Notes: a model not told the origin generated them from the letters alone. A stretch of DNA of 64,000 bases from Arcicella sp034519515 (GCA_034519515.1 JAXHOK010000050.1:62001-126000), one strand, 5' to 3'; counted from the stretch's first letter, positions 33,950 through 41,636 are shown. Numbers and translations: made by a program.

Positions 33950-35185
33950 TTAAATCACTGTAAGTTTGCTCTTTCTGAAATAATTAATTAGATACCTTCC
34001 CACAAAAAAAAGTGTCAATCCATACATGAACAAAGTTCTGAGCGTAAACCAGACAGTATCTTCCATAGAATACGTATCACCTCCGAGCAACCAATTATCA
34101 TAATAATACCCAACCTTGCGAGTAGTAGAAATCAATACGCTCACAAAGAAATAAAAAATGTATATCCAAAAAATTTGATTTAAAAAACTATATACCAAAA
34201 GTGGGATTTCCTTCCAAAATGGTACGTTAGTATTTGCTGGCTTTTGATACAGAAATCCCTTCATCCGTTTCAAAAGATTCTTAGGATACTCAGAGGACTG
34301 TTTTTTAAGGTTAGGTATTTCAAATAAATCACTGTAAATCCAATAACCGTCGTAGCGAAAAAATGGATTGAGTGAATATATCGCAACGCCTAAATTGACA
34401 ATGATGAGTGGGAAAATATAATAGCACTCCGCCCGATAGAAGTGATAAATTGCCATCATCAACACATTGATTATCAATTGAAAATATATACCAGCCACAT
34501 TTACCATAATTCTTTTGAGTTTCCCCAAAACCCATATATTTGATACATCCGTAAAGAATACTGGAAAGAGAAAATAAAACCCAAAGCCTATTTTCTGGGG
34601 TTTTACACCGTAACTAAAAGTGGCAGTGGCGTGTCCAAGTTCGTGGCACATCAAAATCAAGAAGAAGCCAGTATATAACAGTCCCACAATCCATATATTT
34701 TCTGAGGAATTACTCAAACGAGTCTCCCAGATTTCACCAAACATCAAATCTTTGAAGAAAATAAAGTGTGCCATTGATACAAACAGTAACACAACACTGA
34801 AAACATATTTGTTGAAAAGAAAAGTAAGCGGAGACACAACCTTCAAAATTGTACTCTCTTGCATGAGCGTAATTGCCCCAAAAATATAACTCATCCTACT
34901 CCTCTGAGTACCAGTCTGGTATCCCTCAATAACTCCCAACGGTTTTATTTTTTGTTCGATGATTTCAATGAGTTTTTCAAGGCTAATCGTGATGTTATTT
35001 TTACGGTGTAAATCATTGACAATAATATTCAAATCATTGATTTTCAGCAGTTTATCTATGATTAAATATACTAACTCGCCCACGTAAAAACGTTTCCCGT
35101 GATGGCTCAAAAGGTATTTTGACGTATTAATATCTGATTCAACTTTTTCTATCAGAACGGACGAATCTACGGTATATGTTTTCAT
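33950..35185 (-). CDS. M50 (site-2 type) membrane metalloprotease with N-terminal PqqD-like domain
   Basis: A 411-residue polytopic protein. The zinc site HELGH is at 181-185 within a transmembrane helix and the second motif NPFFRYDGYWIYSD is at 273-286, as in the peptide zinc metalloprotease proteins of RiPP clusters. Residues 5-90 (GKRFYVGELVYLIIDKLLKI part) look like a PqqD-type winged helix, which would hold the leader. It follows the last precursor by 243 bp with a hairpin between, and precedes the arginase by 25 bp. Likely role: leader removal and/or passage of the peptide across the inner membrane, since no ABC exporter is present. Confidence 0.82.
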   Translation of the reverse strand: MKTYTVDSSVLIEKVESDINTSKYLLSHHGKRFYVGELVYLIIDKLLKINDLNIIVNDLHRKNNITISLEKLIEIIEQKIKPLGVIEGYQTGTQRSRMSYIFGAITLMQESTILKVVSPLTFLFNKYVFSVVLLFVSMAHFIFFKDLMFGEIWETRLSNSSENIWIVGLLYTGFFLILMCHELGHATATFSYGVKPQKIGFGFYFLFPVFFTDVSNIWVLGKLKRIMVNVAGIYFQLIINVLMMAIYHFYRAECYYIFPLIIVNLGVAIYSLNPFFRYDGYWIYSDLFEIPNLKKQSSEYPKNLLKRMKGFLYQKPANTNVPFWKEIPLLVYSFLNQIFWIYIFYFFVSVLISTTRKVGYYYDNWLLGGDTYSMEDTVWFTLRTLFMYGLTLFFVGRYLINYFRKSKLTVI

Positions 35186-35327
35186 ACAATTTAGTTTAAG
35201 ACGTTTTCAATAGATTTTACAATCTTTTGCATATATGATACTTTATGGTGTGTTTATCAATTTATCAGATTATTATAAGAGGTCAAACAGGTTACTTTTC
35301 ATTAAAAATGGTTTAGAGGAGAGAAGT

Positions 35328-35401
35328 AGGATAATTGTCCAGAAGAATCATAAAATCTTTAGATTTGTGATTTATTTTGATTCATTTTCAGACAATTATC
35401 C
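35328..35401 (-). promoter_or_regulatory. Long imperfect hairpin between precursors and protease
   Basis: GGATAATTGTC at 35328-35338 and GACAATTATCC at 35391-35401 are perfect outer arms; pairing continues inward with small bulges (GAATCAT/ATGATTC region). It begins 28 bases after the last precursor's stop. Such structures let precursor mRNA accumulate over enzyme mRNA. Confidence 0.55.
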
Positions 35402-35428
35402 ATTAATTATTTACCAGACAGAAGACTA

Positions 35429-35578
35429 TTAAACCGCTTGAATGTCAACATCGTTACCATTGCAACGATTGCTGCAACGTTCTGCTGCTGCCATTTCCAA
35501 ACGCTCTTCTAATTCAACGATTGAAAGTGAGTTGTTTAATTCCTCTGTTTGTGATACGATTTCGAATTGCTTTTCCAT
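35429..35578 (-). CDS. RiPP precursor peptide, copy C
   Basis: A 49-residue peptide and third of three tandem genes. The N-terminal 28 residues are acidic and helical (SLSIVELEERLEMAAA at 17-32 is the likely recognition part). The presumed core is ERCSNRCNGNDVDIQAV, with two R-C pairs three residues apart. Only V21, S36 and D45-type positions vary between copies. No GG or SG cleavage motif is seen, which fits a protease other than a C39 transporter. ATG 35578 follows a TTGTTAAAAG-type leader shared by copies B and C. Confidence 0.8.
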   Translation of the reverse strand: MEKQFEIVSQTEELNNSLSIVELEERLEMAAAERCSNRCNGNDVDIQAV

Positions 35579-35635
35579 TTTTGTTAAAAGTTTAAATTGT
35601 TAAAAATTAAAATGATTAAAAACTAGATTTGTTGT

Positions 35636-35785
35636 TTATACAGCCTGAATCTCAACATCATTGCCATTGCAACGATTGCTGCAACGTTCTGCTGCTGCCA
35701 TTTCCAAACGCTCTTCTAATTCTACGATTGAAAGTGAATTGTTTAATTCTTCTGTTTGTGACACGATTTCGAATTGCTTTTCCAT
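35636..35785 (-). CDS. RiPP precursor peptide, copy B
   Basis: A 49-residue peptide that differs from copy C at one residue (E for D at position 45: core ERCSNRCNGNDVEIQAV). Most nucleotide differences are silent, so the protein is under constraint. It lies 57 bp downstream of copy A and 57 bp upstream of copy C. Confidence 0.8.
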   Translation of the reverse strand: MEKQFEIVSQTEELNNSLSIVELEERLEMAAAERCSNRCNGNDVEIQAV

Positions 35786-35842
35786 TTTTGTTAAAAGTTT
35801 AAATTGTTAAAAATTAAAATGACTAAAAACTAGATTTGTTGT

Positions 35843-35992
35843 TTACACAGCCTGAATCTCAACATCATTACCATTGCAACGATTGTTACAACGATCGGCT
35901 GCTGCCATTTCCAAACGCTCCTCTAATTCAATGATTGAAAGAGAATTGTTTAACTCTTCTGTTTGTGATACGATTTCGAATTGCTTCTCCAT
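35843..35992 (-). CDS. RiPP precursor peptide, copy A (first in operon)
   Basis: A 49-residue peptide with core DRCNNRCNGNDVEIQAV. It differs from B by V21I, E33D and S36N. Both Arg-Cys pairs and the NGND turn are kept. S36N shows that residue 36 is not needed for a thioether, so the family is unlikely to be a lanthipeptide; disulfide or Arg/Orn chemistry fits better. Its leader (35993-36100) must hold the operon promoter, but I see no clear TAnnTTTG box. Confidence 0.8.
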   Translation of the reverse strand: MEKQFEIVSQTEELNNSLSIIELEERLEMAAADRCNNRCNGNDVEIQAV

Positions 35993-36099
35993 TTTTGTTA
36001 ATTGTTAAATTGTTAAAAATTAGGTTTATTTATCATCGGTTTACTCATCAGCTTTAGTCGACATTGCTCATCGTAACATTTTGATACACTTTAAAAAAA

Positions 36100-36408
36100 T
36101 TAAAAAGATTTAGAGGAAAAGAGGTTTGTGTTGGTTATCATTATTAAAGTTTTCCCCTTTTGTTGATTCAAAATTGCACCTAAAAATATTGCCTTGAAAA
36201 AATAATACACCAACAGGTTTTTGATAAGTACAAGTTTTTTGTGGGTATTATCAATCCCCATTTTATCCATTCCACTCTCCTTAATTGGCAGGGTTAGCAA
36301 TCTGAAATCTTCATGATTTTGTTCAAATGTATTGAACCACAAAGATGTAGGCAAGTATGGTATTTTTGGAAAATACTTAAAAGCAACCGTAAAAGGCATG
36401 ACTGACAT
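36100..36408 (-). pseudogene. ORF cut by the island's right border
   Basis: A 102-codon frame whose first 10 codons are antisense to the pyk repeat. The rest (KIPYLPTSLWFNTFEQNHED and KESGMDKMGIDNTHKKLVLI) looks like protein but matches no family I know. It stands immediately upstream of the precursor operon and lacks its own start outside the repeat, so it may be the remaining part of a gene truncated at the 36380 junction. A chance frame is also possible. Confidence 0.3.
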
Positions 36409-36529
36409 CTTGAAAGCAAAAGGTTTACTATCCGTTGGCGATACGTATGTAACTACGTTGAGTATTCCTTCTAATAAAAATTTGAAGACGAATACAGTGC
36501 AGCTGGGAACGGTAGAATAGAGTATAAAG
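36381..36529 (+). repeat. Right copy of the pyk 3'-end direct repeat
   Basis: Identical to 23993-24141. It contains the last 46 codons of pyk in frame with the stop, but has no catalytic part and cannot make an enzyme. The frame from ATG 36332 that reads through it is fortuitous upstream of 36381. It marks the right border of the island. Confidence 0.92.
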
Positions 36530-36540
36530 ATTAGAGAAAG

Positions 36541-36578
36541 AAAAATCCCCTTAGAAATTATTTCTAAGGGGATTTTTT
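36541..36578 (+). terminator. Terminator after the right pyk copy
   Basis: Arms AAAAATCCCCTTAGAAA and TTTCTAAGGGGATTTTTT. It is a diverged sister of the hairpin at 24162: base pairs differ but pair again on both arms. It also ends the convergent dsbD gene. Confidence 0.85.
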
Positions 36579-36608
36579 ATACGCATAACGAACTGTTCGA
36601 ACTGTTAT

Positions 36609-38156
36609 TTACTTCCCCAAAAATTTCGCCTTCCCCGCATCCAAAAACGCAATGAATTTTGAAATATCTTGGTCAAAAGCTCGGGGTTCTACCATCGGTT
36701 TGGCATCATCGTTTGGATTAATTAAACAATAATAGGGCTGGGCATTAGCGTTGAAATGGGTAATCTCAAAATCAAGGTTTTGGTCACCCAAAGTAGTTTT
36801 CTCTAAACCATCATCCTTTGAAGTAAACCATTCATTTTTAGGTAATTCTGTTTTATCATCTACGTATAAAGCCACCACCACGTAATCATTTTTCAAACGT
36901 TTCAAAACTTCTGAATCAGCCCAAACACTCGCTTCCATCTTGCGGCAGTTTACACAACCATGCCCCGTGAAATCAATAAAAATGGGCTTATTTACTTTTT
37001 TGGCGTAAGTCACGGCTTCTTTATAATCAAAGAATCCTTGAATGTCGTGGGGTAATTTCAAAAATGAACTATATTTCACGTCTTTGGGAAAATCAGAATC
37101 CTGATTGGTTGCCACTTCGCCCGAACTTCTGGTCAATACAAAATCTTGTGTTTCAATAGGAGGTAACAACCCCGAAAGTGCTTTCAGCGGTGCTCCGAAC
37201 ATTCCTGGGAAAATGTAAACCACAAATGAGAAAACCGTGAGGGCAACCATTAGTCTGCCTACGCTCAATTTCTCTACTTTATCATCGTGGGGCATTTGGA
37301 ATTTACCCAATAAATGTAAACCCATCAAAGTAAAAATGGCAATCCAGATGGCTAAATAGATTTCTCTGTCCAAAATTCTCCAATGATAAGTTTGGTCAAC
37401 GGTACTCAAAAATTTGAGAGCCAAAGCCAATTCCAAGAACCCAAAAAAGACTTTAATCGTATTCATCCAACCGCCCGATTTTGGAATTTTTTTCAACAAC
37501 GAAGGCGACAGAGCTAATAGTACAAAAGGCGAAGCCAGTCCCAGACCAAAGCCAAACATCCCGATAATGGGCTTCGTGAAATGCCCCGATGCCCCCAAAC
37601 CCAAGAGCGTACCCACAAATGGACCCGTACACGAGAACGACACCAAAGCCAACGTGAAAGCCATGAAGAAAATACCTATCCAACCGCCTCTGTCCGACTG
37701 AGCATCCACATTATTGACAAATTGTGAAGGCAGTTGAATCTCGAAAAGACCCAAAAACGAAAGCCCGAAGACTACGAAAATCACAAAAAAGAGAAGATTA
37801 GGAACCCAGTGAGTACTGATAAAATTGGGAGCGGCTTGCCCCAGTGTGGCAGCGATTATTGTTCCAAATAACACATAAATCCCGATGATGGATGCCCCAT
37901 AAAGAAATGCTTTGCTGACTCCGTTTTTTTGCTTAATAAAAAAACTGACCGTCATTGGAATTAACGGATACACGCAGGGTGTGAGACAGGTTGCCAAACC
38001 AATGCCCAAGGCAATCAGAAAGAAACTCAAAATTGAATCTTCGTCTTTTTGGGGTTCAGTAGTGACAGAAACCGTTTCAGTGGTGGCAACTGAATCCGTA
38101 GAAACCGAAACAGGAGCAGAAACTTCTTCCTTCGTCGAGTCAATAACGGCTGCCAC
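36609..38156 (-). CDS. dsbD: DsbD-like thiol:disulfide interchange protein, membrane and thioredoxin part
   Basis: The 515-residue ORF holds the CcdA-like transmembrane domain (ATCLTPCVYPLIPMTVSFF and SFSCTGPFVGTLLG, each with its redox cysteine) and a C-terminal thioredoxin domain with FTGHGCVNCRKMEASVW as CxxC site. DsbD passes electrons from cytoplasmic thioredoxin to the periplasm. The N-terminal alpha domain is in a separate frame just upstream (38240-38752). The frame of this ORF is open back to the A11 tract at 38255-38265, and the linker reads on in a natural acidic/threonine-rich way, so the two are halves of one gene of about 710 codons. Confidence 0.88.
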   Translation of the reverse strand: MAAVIDSTKEEVSAPVSVSTDSVATTETVSVTTEPQKDEDSILSFFLIALGIGLATCLTPCVYPLIPMTVSFFIKQKNGVSKAFLYGASIIGIYVLFGTIIAATLGQAAPNFISTHWVPNLLFFVIFVVFGLSFLGLFEIQLPSQFVNNVDAQSDRGGWIGIFFMAFTLALVSFSCTGPFVGTLLGLGASGHFTKPIIGMFGFGLGLASPFVLLALSPSLLKKIPKSGGWMNTIKVFFGFLELALALKFLSTVDQTYHWRILDREIYLAIWIAIFTLMGLHLLGKFQMPHDDKVEKLSVGRLMVALTVFSFVVYIFPGMFGAPLKALSGLLPPIETQDFVLTRSSGEVATNQDSDFPKDVKYSSFLKLPHDIQGFFDYKEAVTYAKKVNKPIFIDFTGHGCVNCRKMEASVWADSEVLKRLKNDYVVVALYVDDKTELPKNEWFTSKDDGLEKTTLGDQNLDFEITHFNANAQPYYCLINPNDDAKPMVEPRAFDQDISKFIAFLDAGKAKFLGK

Positions 38157-38239
38157 TGTAGCAACTGTACTGGCTGTGGTGGGAATAATTTTCTCCTCCT
38201 GTTGAGCAGTTTTTTTATCTTCTTCAGAAATAATACTAT

Positions 38240-38752
38240 TTACTTCGTCTTCGCTTTTTTTTTTTCGGCTGCACCCGCAGGTACACCCGTTTTAGCTTCA
38301 ATCTTGAAAGCTCCTTTCACGGGTACGCATTGTCCTGTAACGTCCGAGCAAACTTGTCCATCATACTGCCCCTCAATCACTGGATTTTCTTTCAAAATCT
38401 TGATGGATTGTCTCATTTCGCCTTTTCCTTCAAAAAAAGCAACATCTCCATCAAAAATCTCATCGTGTTTTTTCTTTGAATTGATAGACTTCAATGCTCC
38501 AATAGCTTCAAAAGAATCATTATTTTTTAGCTTGATGGTCGAAACAATTGGACCAACTTTTGGGTCAAAGTCAGAAGAATAGTGATGCCAAGACTTATCC
38601 ATTTTCACCGTGAAAACAATATCAACGGTTTCGCCAACAGCAGGATTTGGTTTTGATAATGCCCAAGACCATTTGGCTGGCGTAACTTTTTGGGCATTGA
38701 TACCCGTAGTAAAAGCAAGGAGAGTAATAAGAATAAAAAATATTTTTTTCAT
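38240..38752 (-). CDS. dsbD: DsbD N-terminal alpha-domain half
   Basis: A 170-residue frame from ATG 38752 with a signal peptide (IFFILITLLAFTTGINAQ) and the DsbD alpha domain: WSWALSKPNPAVGETVDIVF, MDKSWHHYSSDFDP and the cysteine pair in DGQVCSDVTGQCVPVKG. It ends in a lysine run coded by A11 and stops soon after. One extra A would continue through SEDEVNSIISEEDKKTAQQE into the membrane half. An ORF upstream ATG (38797) adds a non-signal stretch and is not preferred. Confidence 0.85.
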   Translation of the reverse strand: MKKIFFILITLLAFTTGINAQKVTPAKWSWALSKPNPAVGETVDIVFTVKMDKSWHHYSSDFDPKVGPIVSTIKLKNNDSFEAIGALKSINSKKKHDEIFDGDVAFFEGKGEMRQSIKILKENPVIEGQYDGQVCSDVTGQCVPVKGAFKIEAKTGVPAGAAEKKKAKTK

Positions 38753-38958
38753 TTGAAGATGGGTAATTTTAAAGAATAGATAACAGAGAACAATCAATAA
38801 TTTTATCTGTCTGCTGTTAACTCTTTCATGATTTAATCAATGGTTATTAATTTCGTAAGGTAACGATTGTTTTACTAAATTAATATTCTAATTTAGCAAA
38901 TTTAATAAATTGCTTACGATTTACGGTTCAAAATCTGTATTTTTACAGGAAAAACGTT

Positions 38959-39567
38959 ATGCCGATTTTATATTCAAAGTATAAATTCAATGATTTAGAT
39001 GCTCTAAACATCTTGACGGAACGAGAAAAACTTTTCTCAGAAACAACTATTCCGTTTGTTCTATCCGAATTATTAATGCAAATTTTGAATTTTAATCAGA
39101 GCCTTCCATTGGGTACTGAAAAGGCAAAATCTGAATTATTAATTACACCCATTCTCAACGAATTGTGCCAAAGAAATCCTGATGCTCTCACCTATTTTTC
39201 GGGTTATAATTTTGACGTTGATAAAAGTCTTGGACTCAAAGGGCGTTGTGATTATTTGTTTTCCAAAAATTATAAAGCCACCCGAATTGATGCCCCCCTT
39301 TTTTTTATTGTAGAAGCCAAAAACGATGATGTAAATAACGAAAATAGCCTCGCCCAGTGTATTGCTGAAATGTATGCTGCTCAATTATTCAATCAAAAAA
39401 AGCATAATGACAATATCAAGATTATCTACGGAGCCGTCAGCACAGGATTTGAATGGATTTTTCTAAAATCAGAAGGCTCAACGATAAATATTGATACTCG
39501 CCGTTATTATCTTAATAAAATTGAAGAACTCCTGGGAGTTCTTCAATTTATCATCTCTGCTACTTAA
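38959..39567 (+). CDS. PD-(D/E)XK-like protein of unknown function
   Basis: A 202-residue protein. The order fits a restriction-endonuclease-like fold: an N-terminal helical part with SELLITPILNELCQRN, GLKGRCDYLFSK giving the aspartate, FFIVEAKNDD giving the E-x-K, and a following helix QCIAEMYAAQLFN. Similar proteins are common in Bacteroidota and cyanobacteria and are of unknown role. It overlaps the end of convergent msrA by 4 bp. No methylase or helicase is beside it, so it is not a complete restriction system. Confidence 0.65.
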   Translation: MPILYSKYKFNDLDALNILTEREKLFSETTIPFVLSELLMQILNFNQSLPLGTEKAKSELLITPILNELCQRNPDALTYFSGYNFDVDKSLGLKGRCDYLFSKNYKATRIDAPLFFIVEAKNDDVNNENSLAQCIAEMYAAQLFNQKKHNDNIKIIYGAVSTGFEWIFLKSEGSTINIDTRRYYLNKIEELLGVLQFIISAT

Positions 39568-40232
39568 TTTACCTTGTCTTTCAATTTATCCTTGAAAACC
39601 TTATTCAACTTATCCAATTTTGGACGGATAACCACCTGACAGTAAGGATTATGACCATTCAAAGCATAATAATCTTGGTGATAATCTTCGGCTGGATAGT
39701 AACTCTTCAAAGGCTCAATTTCCGTAACAATTGGATTTGGGAAAACCTTCTCAGCATTCAATTTTGCCTTCCAAGCCTCGGCTGCCGTTTTTTGGGCTTC
39801 GCTTGAATAATAAACCCCCGAACGATATTGTGTTCCCACATCGCCGCCCTGGCGGTTCAATGTAGTTGGGTCGTGGGTTTTCCAAAATATTTCTAAAATT
39901 GTATCGAATGACACTTTTTTAGGGTCATAAGTTACCTGCACAACCTCTGCGTGACCCGTTTCGCCCGTGCAAACTTCACGATAAGAAGGATTTTTTACCG
40001 AACCATTCGCATACCCCGATTCTACTTTTATCACCCCCGTAACTTCTTGAAACACCGCCTCGGTACACCAAAAACATCCAGCCCCAAAAGTGACAGTTTC
40101 CGCACCCGCTGTATTGACTTTTTCTTCGTTCATTTTTTTGTTAATTTTCTGATTATCAGATTTTTGACCACATGATGCACTCGTGAATAATGTAATTATT
40201 CCAAGAACCAACGCATTTATTTTTGTTTTCAT
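39564..40232 (-). CDS. msrA: Peptide-methionine (S)-S-oxide reductase
   Basis: A 222-residue MsrA. The catalytic site is FGAGCFWCTEAVFQEVTGV; GYANGSVKNPSYREVCTGET and FWKTHDPTTLNRQGGDVGTQ are conserved. The N-terminus is a lipoprotein signal (LGIITLFTSASCGQ), so the enzyme is anchored in the envelope, where it repairs oxidised methionine. No MsrB domain is attached. The gene appears monocistronic. Confidence 0.95.
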   Translation of the reverse strand: MKTKINALVLGIITLFTSASCGQKSDNQKINKKMNEEKVNTAGAETVTFGAGCFWCTEAVFQEVTGVIKVESGYANGSVKNPSYREVCTGETGHAEVVQVTYDPKKVSFDTILEIFWKTHDPTTLNRQGGDVGTQYRSGVYYSSEAQKTAAEAWKAKLNAEKVFPNPIVTEIEPLKSYYPAEDYHQDYYALNGHNPYCQVVIRPKLDKLNKVFKDKLKDKVN

Positions 40233-40320
40233 TTTTGCTAAGATTTTAATTTACCGTAATTTTGCATTCTTTTTACAAAGATACGTCTTCGATGAATCAA
40301 TGGATTGTCATTTATCTGAC

Positions 40321-40425
40321 CGATGTTCGATGTTCGTTTTTAGACGTGTGGAAATCCACATTTCCCAAATATCGAAAAGTAAATATTGACACCTCCGAAC
40401 ATCGAAAAACGAATATCGAACATCG
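40321..40425. repeat. CGATGTTCGA inverted repeat
   Basis: CGATGTTCGATGTTCGTTTTT-like left arm (40321) and its near-complement ending 40425 make a 21-bp stem with one mismatch around about 63 bp. Related words occur before prmA (1660-1695) and before nuoK (20440-20473). Confidence 0.7.
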
Positions 40426-40443
40426 AATATAAAACCACAAAAT

Positions 40444-41163
40444 ATGCAAGAAAGTTACAATACTAATATTTTTTCCCGGTGGAAAACGGCACTAAGTAAT
40501 TATAGTTTCACCGTTAAATTATTAGTTACGATTGCTATTTTTATCGTAGGAGCTTTACAGTTTCCTACCTATTTTTCTCACATTCAAAAACGGGAAGGGC
40601 GAGTCCTAAACGATTACGTTCTGAACTATTTACCTGCCCAAGATGTCTCTACACCCATTTTTGCCATCATTTACGGGTTATTAATCTATATGCTGTGTCG
40701 GGTTTTGACCAAACCCAATCTATTTTTACTATTCGCATTAACCTTCGTTATCGAAACCGTTTTCCGAATGACTACCATTTACTTGTTTCCCTTAAACCAA
40801 CCCCAAAACTTGGTAATTCTTCACGACATCTTTTCAGAGTTGTTGATTTATGGCGATTCAGAACCCATTACCAAGGATTTGTTTTTTTCAGGACACACCG
40901 CCACAATGGTTATGATTTGGTTGTTTGTAGAAAAACCACTTGAAAAAATAGTAGCCAGAATAGCCACCATTATTTTGGCCTCGTTATTGTTAATTCAACA
41001 CGTGCATTACACAATAGATGTTTTTGGGGCGTTCTTTTTTACCTATCTTTCATACCTAATTGCGAAACAAATCGTTGATAGAAAGTGGTTTATTACAGTA
41101 GGGATAATGATTGGTTTTTATGCTGTCTTGCAAACTGTTTTTTATTTAGGATTAAAAATTTGA
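40444..41163 (+). CDS. PAP2-superfamily membrane protein, sphingomyelin-synthase-like
   Basis: A 239-residue protein with about six transmembrane helices. The PAP2_C-type active site is visible as FFSGHTATMVMIW and HVHYTIDVFGAFF, which give the catalytic His-His-Asp set. This branch contains sphingomyelin and inositol-phosphorylceramide synthases, and Bacteroidota make sphingolipids, so head-group transfer to ceramide is a fair guess; a plain lipid phosphatase is the alternative. It is preceded by a palindromic repeat. Confidence 0.7.
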   Translation: MQESYNTNIFSRWKTALSNYSFTVKLLVTIAIFIVGALQFPTYFSHIQKREGRVLNDYVLNYLPAQDVSTPIFAIIYGLLIYMLCRVLTKPNLFLLFALTFVIETVFRMTTIYLFPLNQPQNLVILHDIFSELLIYGDSEPITKDLFFSGHTATMVMIWLFVEKPLEKIVARIATIILASLLLIQHVHYTIDVFGAFFFTYLSYLIAKQIVDRKWFITVGIMIGFYAVLQTVFYLGLKI

Positions 41164-41408
41164 TTAGTACAAAAATATCTAACCTTACTATTTTATCATA
41201 TTTAGCTCAAAAAAGTTGAAACTAATCACGAAATTAGCCGTGCCAATAATTGATGAATCACAAAATAAAAATAAATCATTGTAAAAAAGGTGAATTTTGT
41301 ATAAATTTTCTCAGAATATTTAATAATCTTCTAATCAAAAAATGATAATTTGATTACATTCTATTAATTTGCATTGTTTTATCGACTACACAAGCTTGTA
41401 AAAAAAAT

Positions 41409-41636
41409 ATGCCAAAGGGAAGTAGAGGTAAGAAAAAAACGAGGAAGACGAATAGCAAAAAAAAAAAAAGAATCAAAGGAATGAAAAAAGCGACAAGAGA
41501 AAACAAGGAACCAGAAAACCCAAAAATTAAATTTGATAAAACAAAAATAATAGTTCGTTTCAAACGCAATATTAAAGCCTTAAAGCAATCCATAAAACTT
41601 CTTTTAATGCAATTTTTGAAAGAAGAATTTTTCTAA
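41409..41636 (+). CDS. Small lysine/arginine-rich protein, perhaps a lipoprotein
   Basis: A 75-residue frame with very basic N-terminal half (PKGSRGKKKTRKTNSKKKKR). The same frame is open upstream to 41351 and there reads LLICIVLSTTQACKKN, which looks like a lipoprotein signal with lipobox TQAC. No normal start codon is found in that frame before the signal; a one-base change near the ATG at 41342 would supply one. So this may be a small exported basic lipoprotein with a damaged start, or a short cytoplasmic basic protein, or a chance frame in A-rich DNA. Confidence 0.35.
   Translation: MPKGSRGKKKTRKTNSKKKKRIKGMKKATRENKEPENPKIKFDKTKIIVRFKRNIKALKQSIKLLLMQFLKEEFF

Larger units (their letters stand above)
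35429..36000 (-). repeat. Three 207-bp tandem units carrying the precursors
   Basis: The start-to-start distance is exactly 207 bp twice (150-bp gene plus 57-bp spacer). Spacer sequence (AGTTTAAATTGTTAAAAATT) is kept as well as the genes, so the array arose by unit duplication and has stayed similar. Confidence 0.88.

Noticed and set aside
35235..35432. A 65-codon plus-strand ORF between precursors and protease
   Set aside because: It overlaps the long hairpin and runs against the operon; composition is that of A+T-rich untranslated DNA.
35429..35992. Repeat-spacer look of a short CRISPR array
   Set aside because: Units are 207 bp and each holds an intact, constrained 49-codon gene; no short repeats with unique spacers and no cas genes.
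35843..35992. Lanthipeptide reading of the 49-residue precursors
   Set aside because: Copy A has Asn where B and C have the only core Ser, and no Thr is present in any core, so no conserved dehydratable residue exists.
24142..36380. An integrase or transposase for the island
   Set aside because: I looked through all frames and found none; every sizeable ORF there is assigned to another role or is a shadow.
36332..36520. A 62-codon ORF as a small gene
   Set aside because: From 36381 on it is the exact copy of the pyk 3' end; the 16 codons before it are not protein-like.
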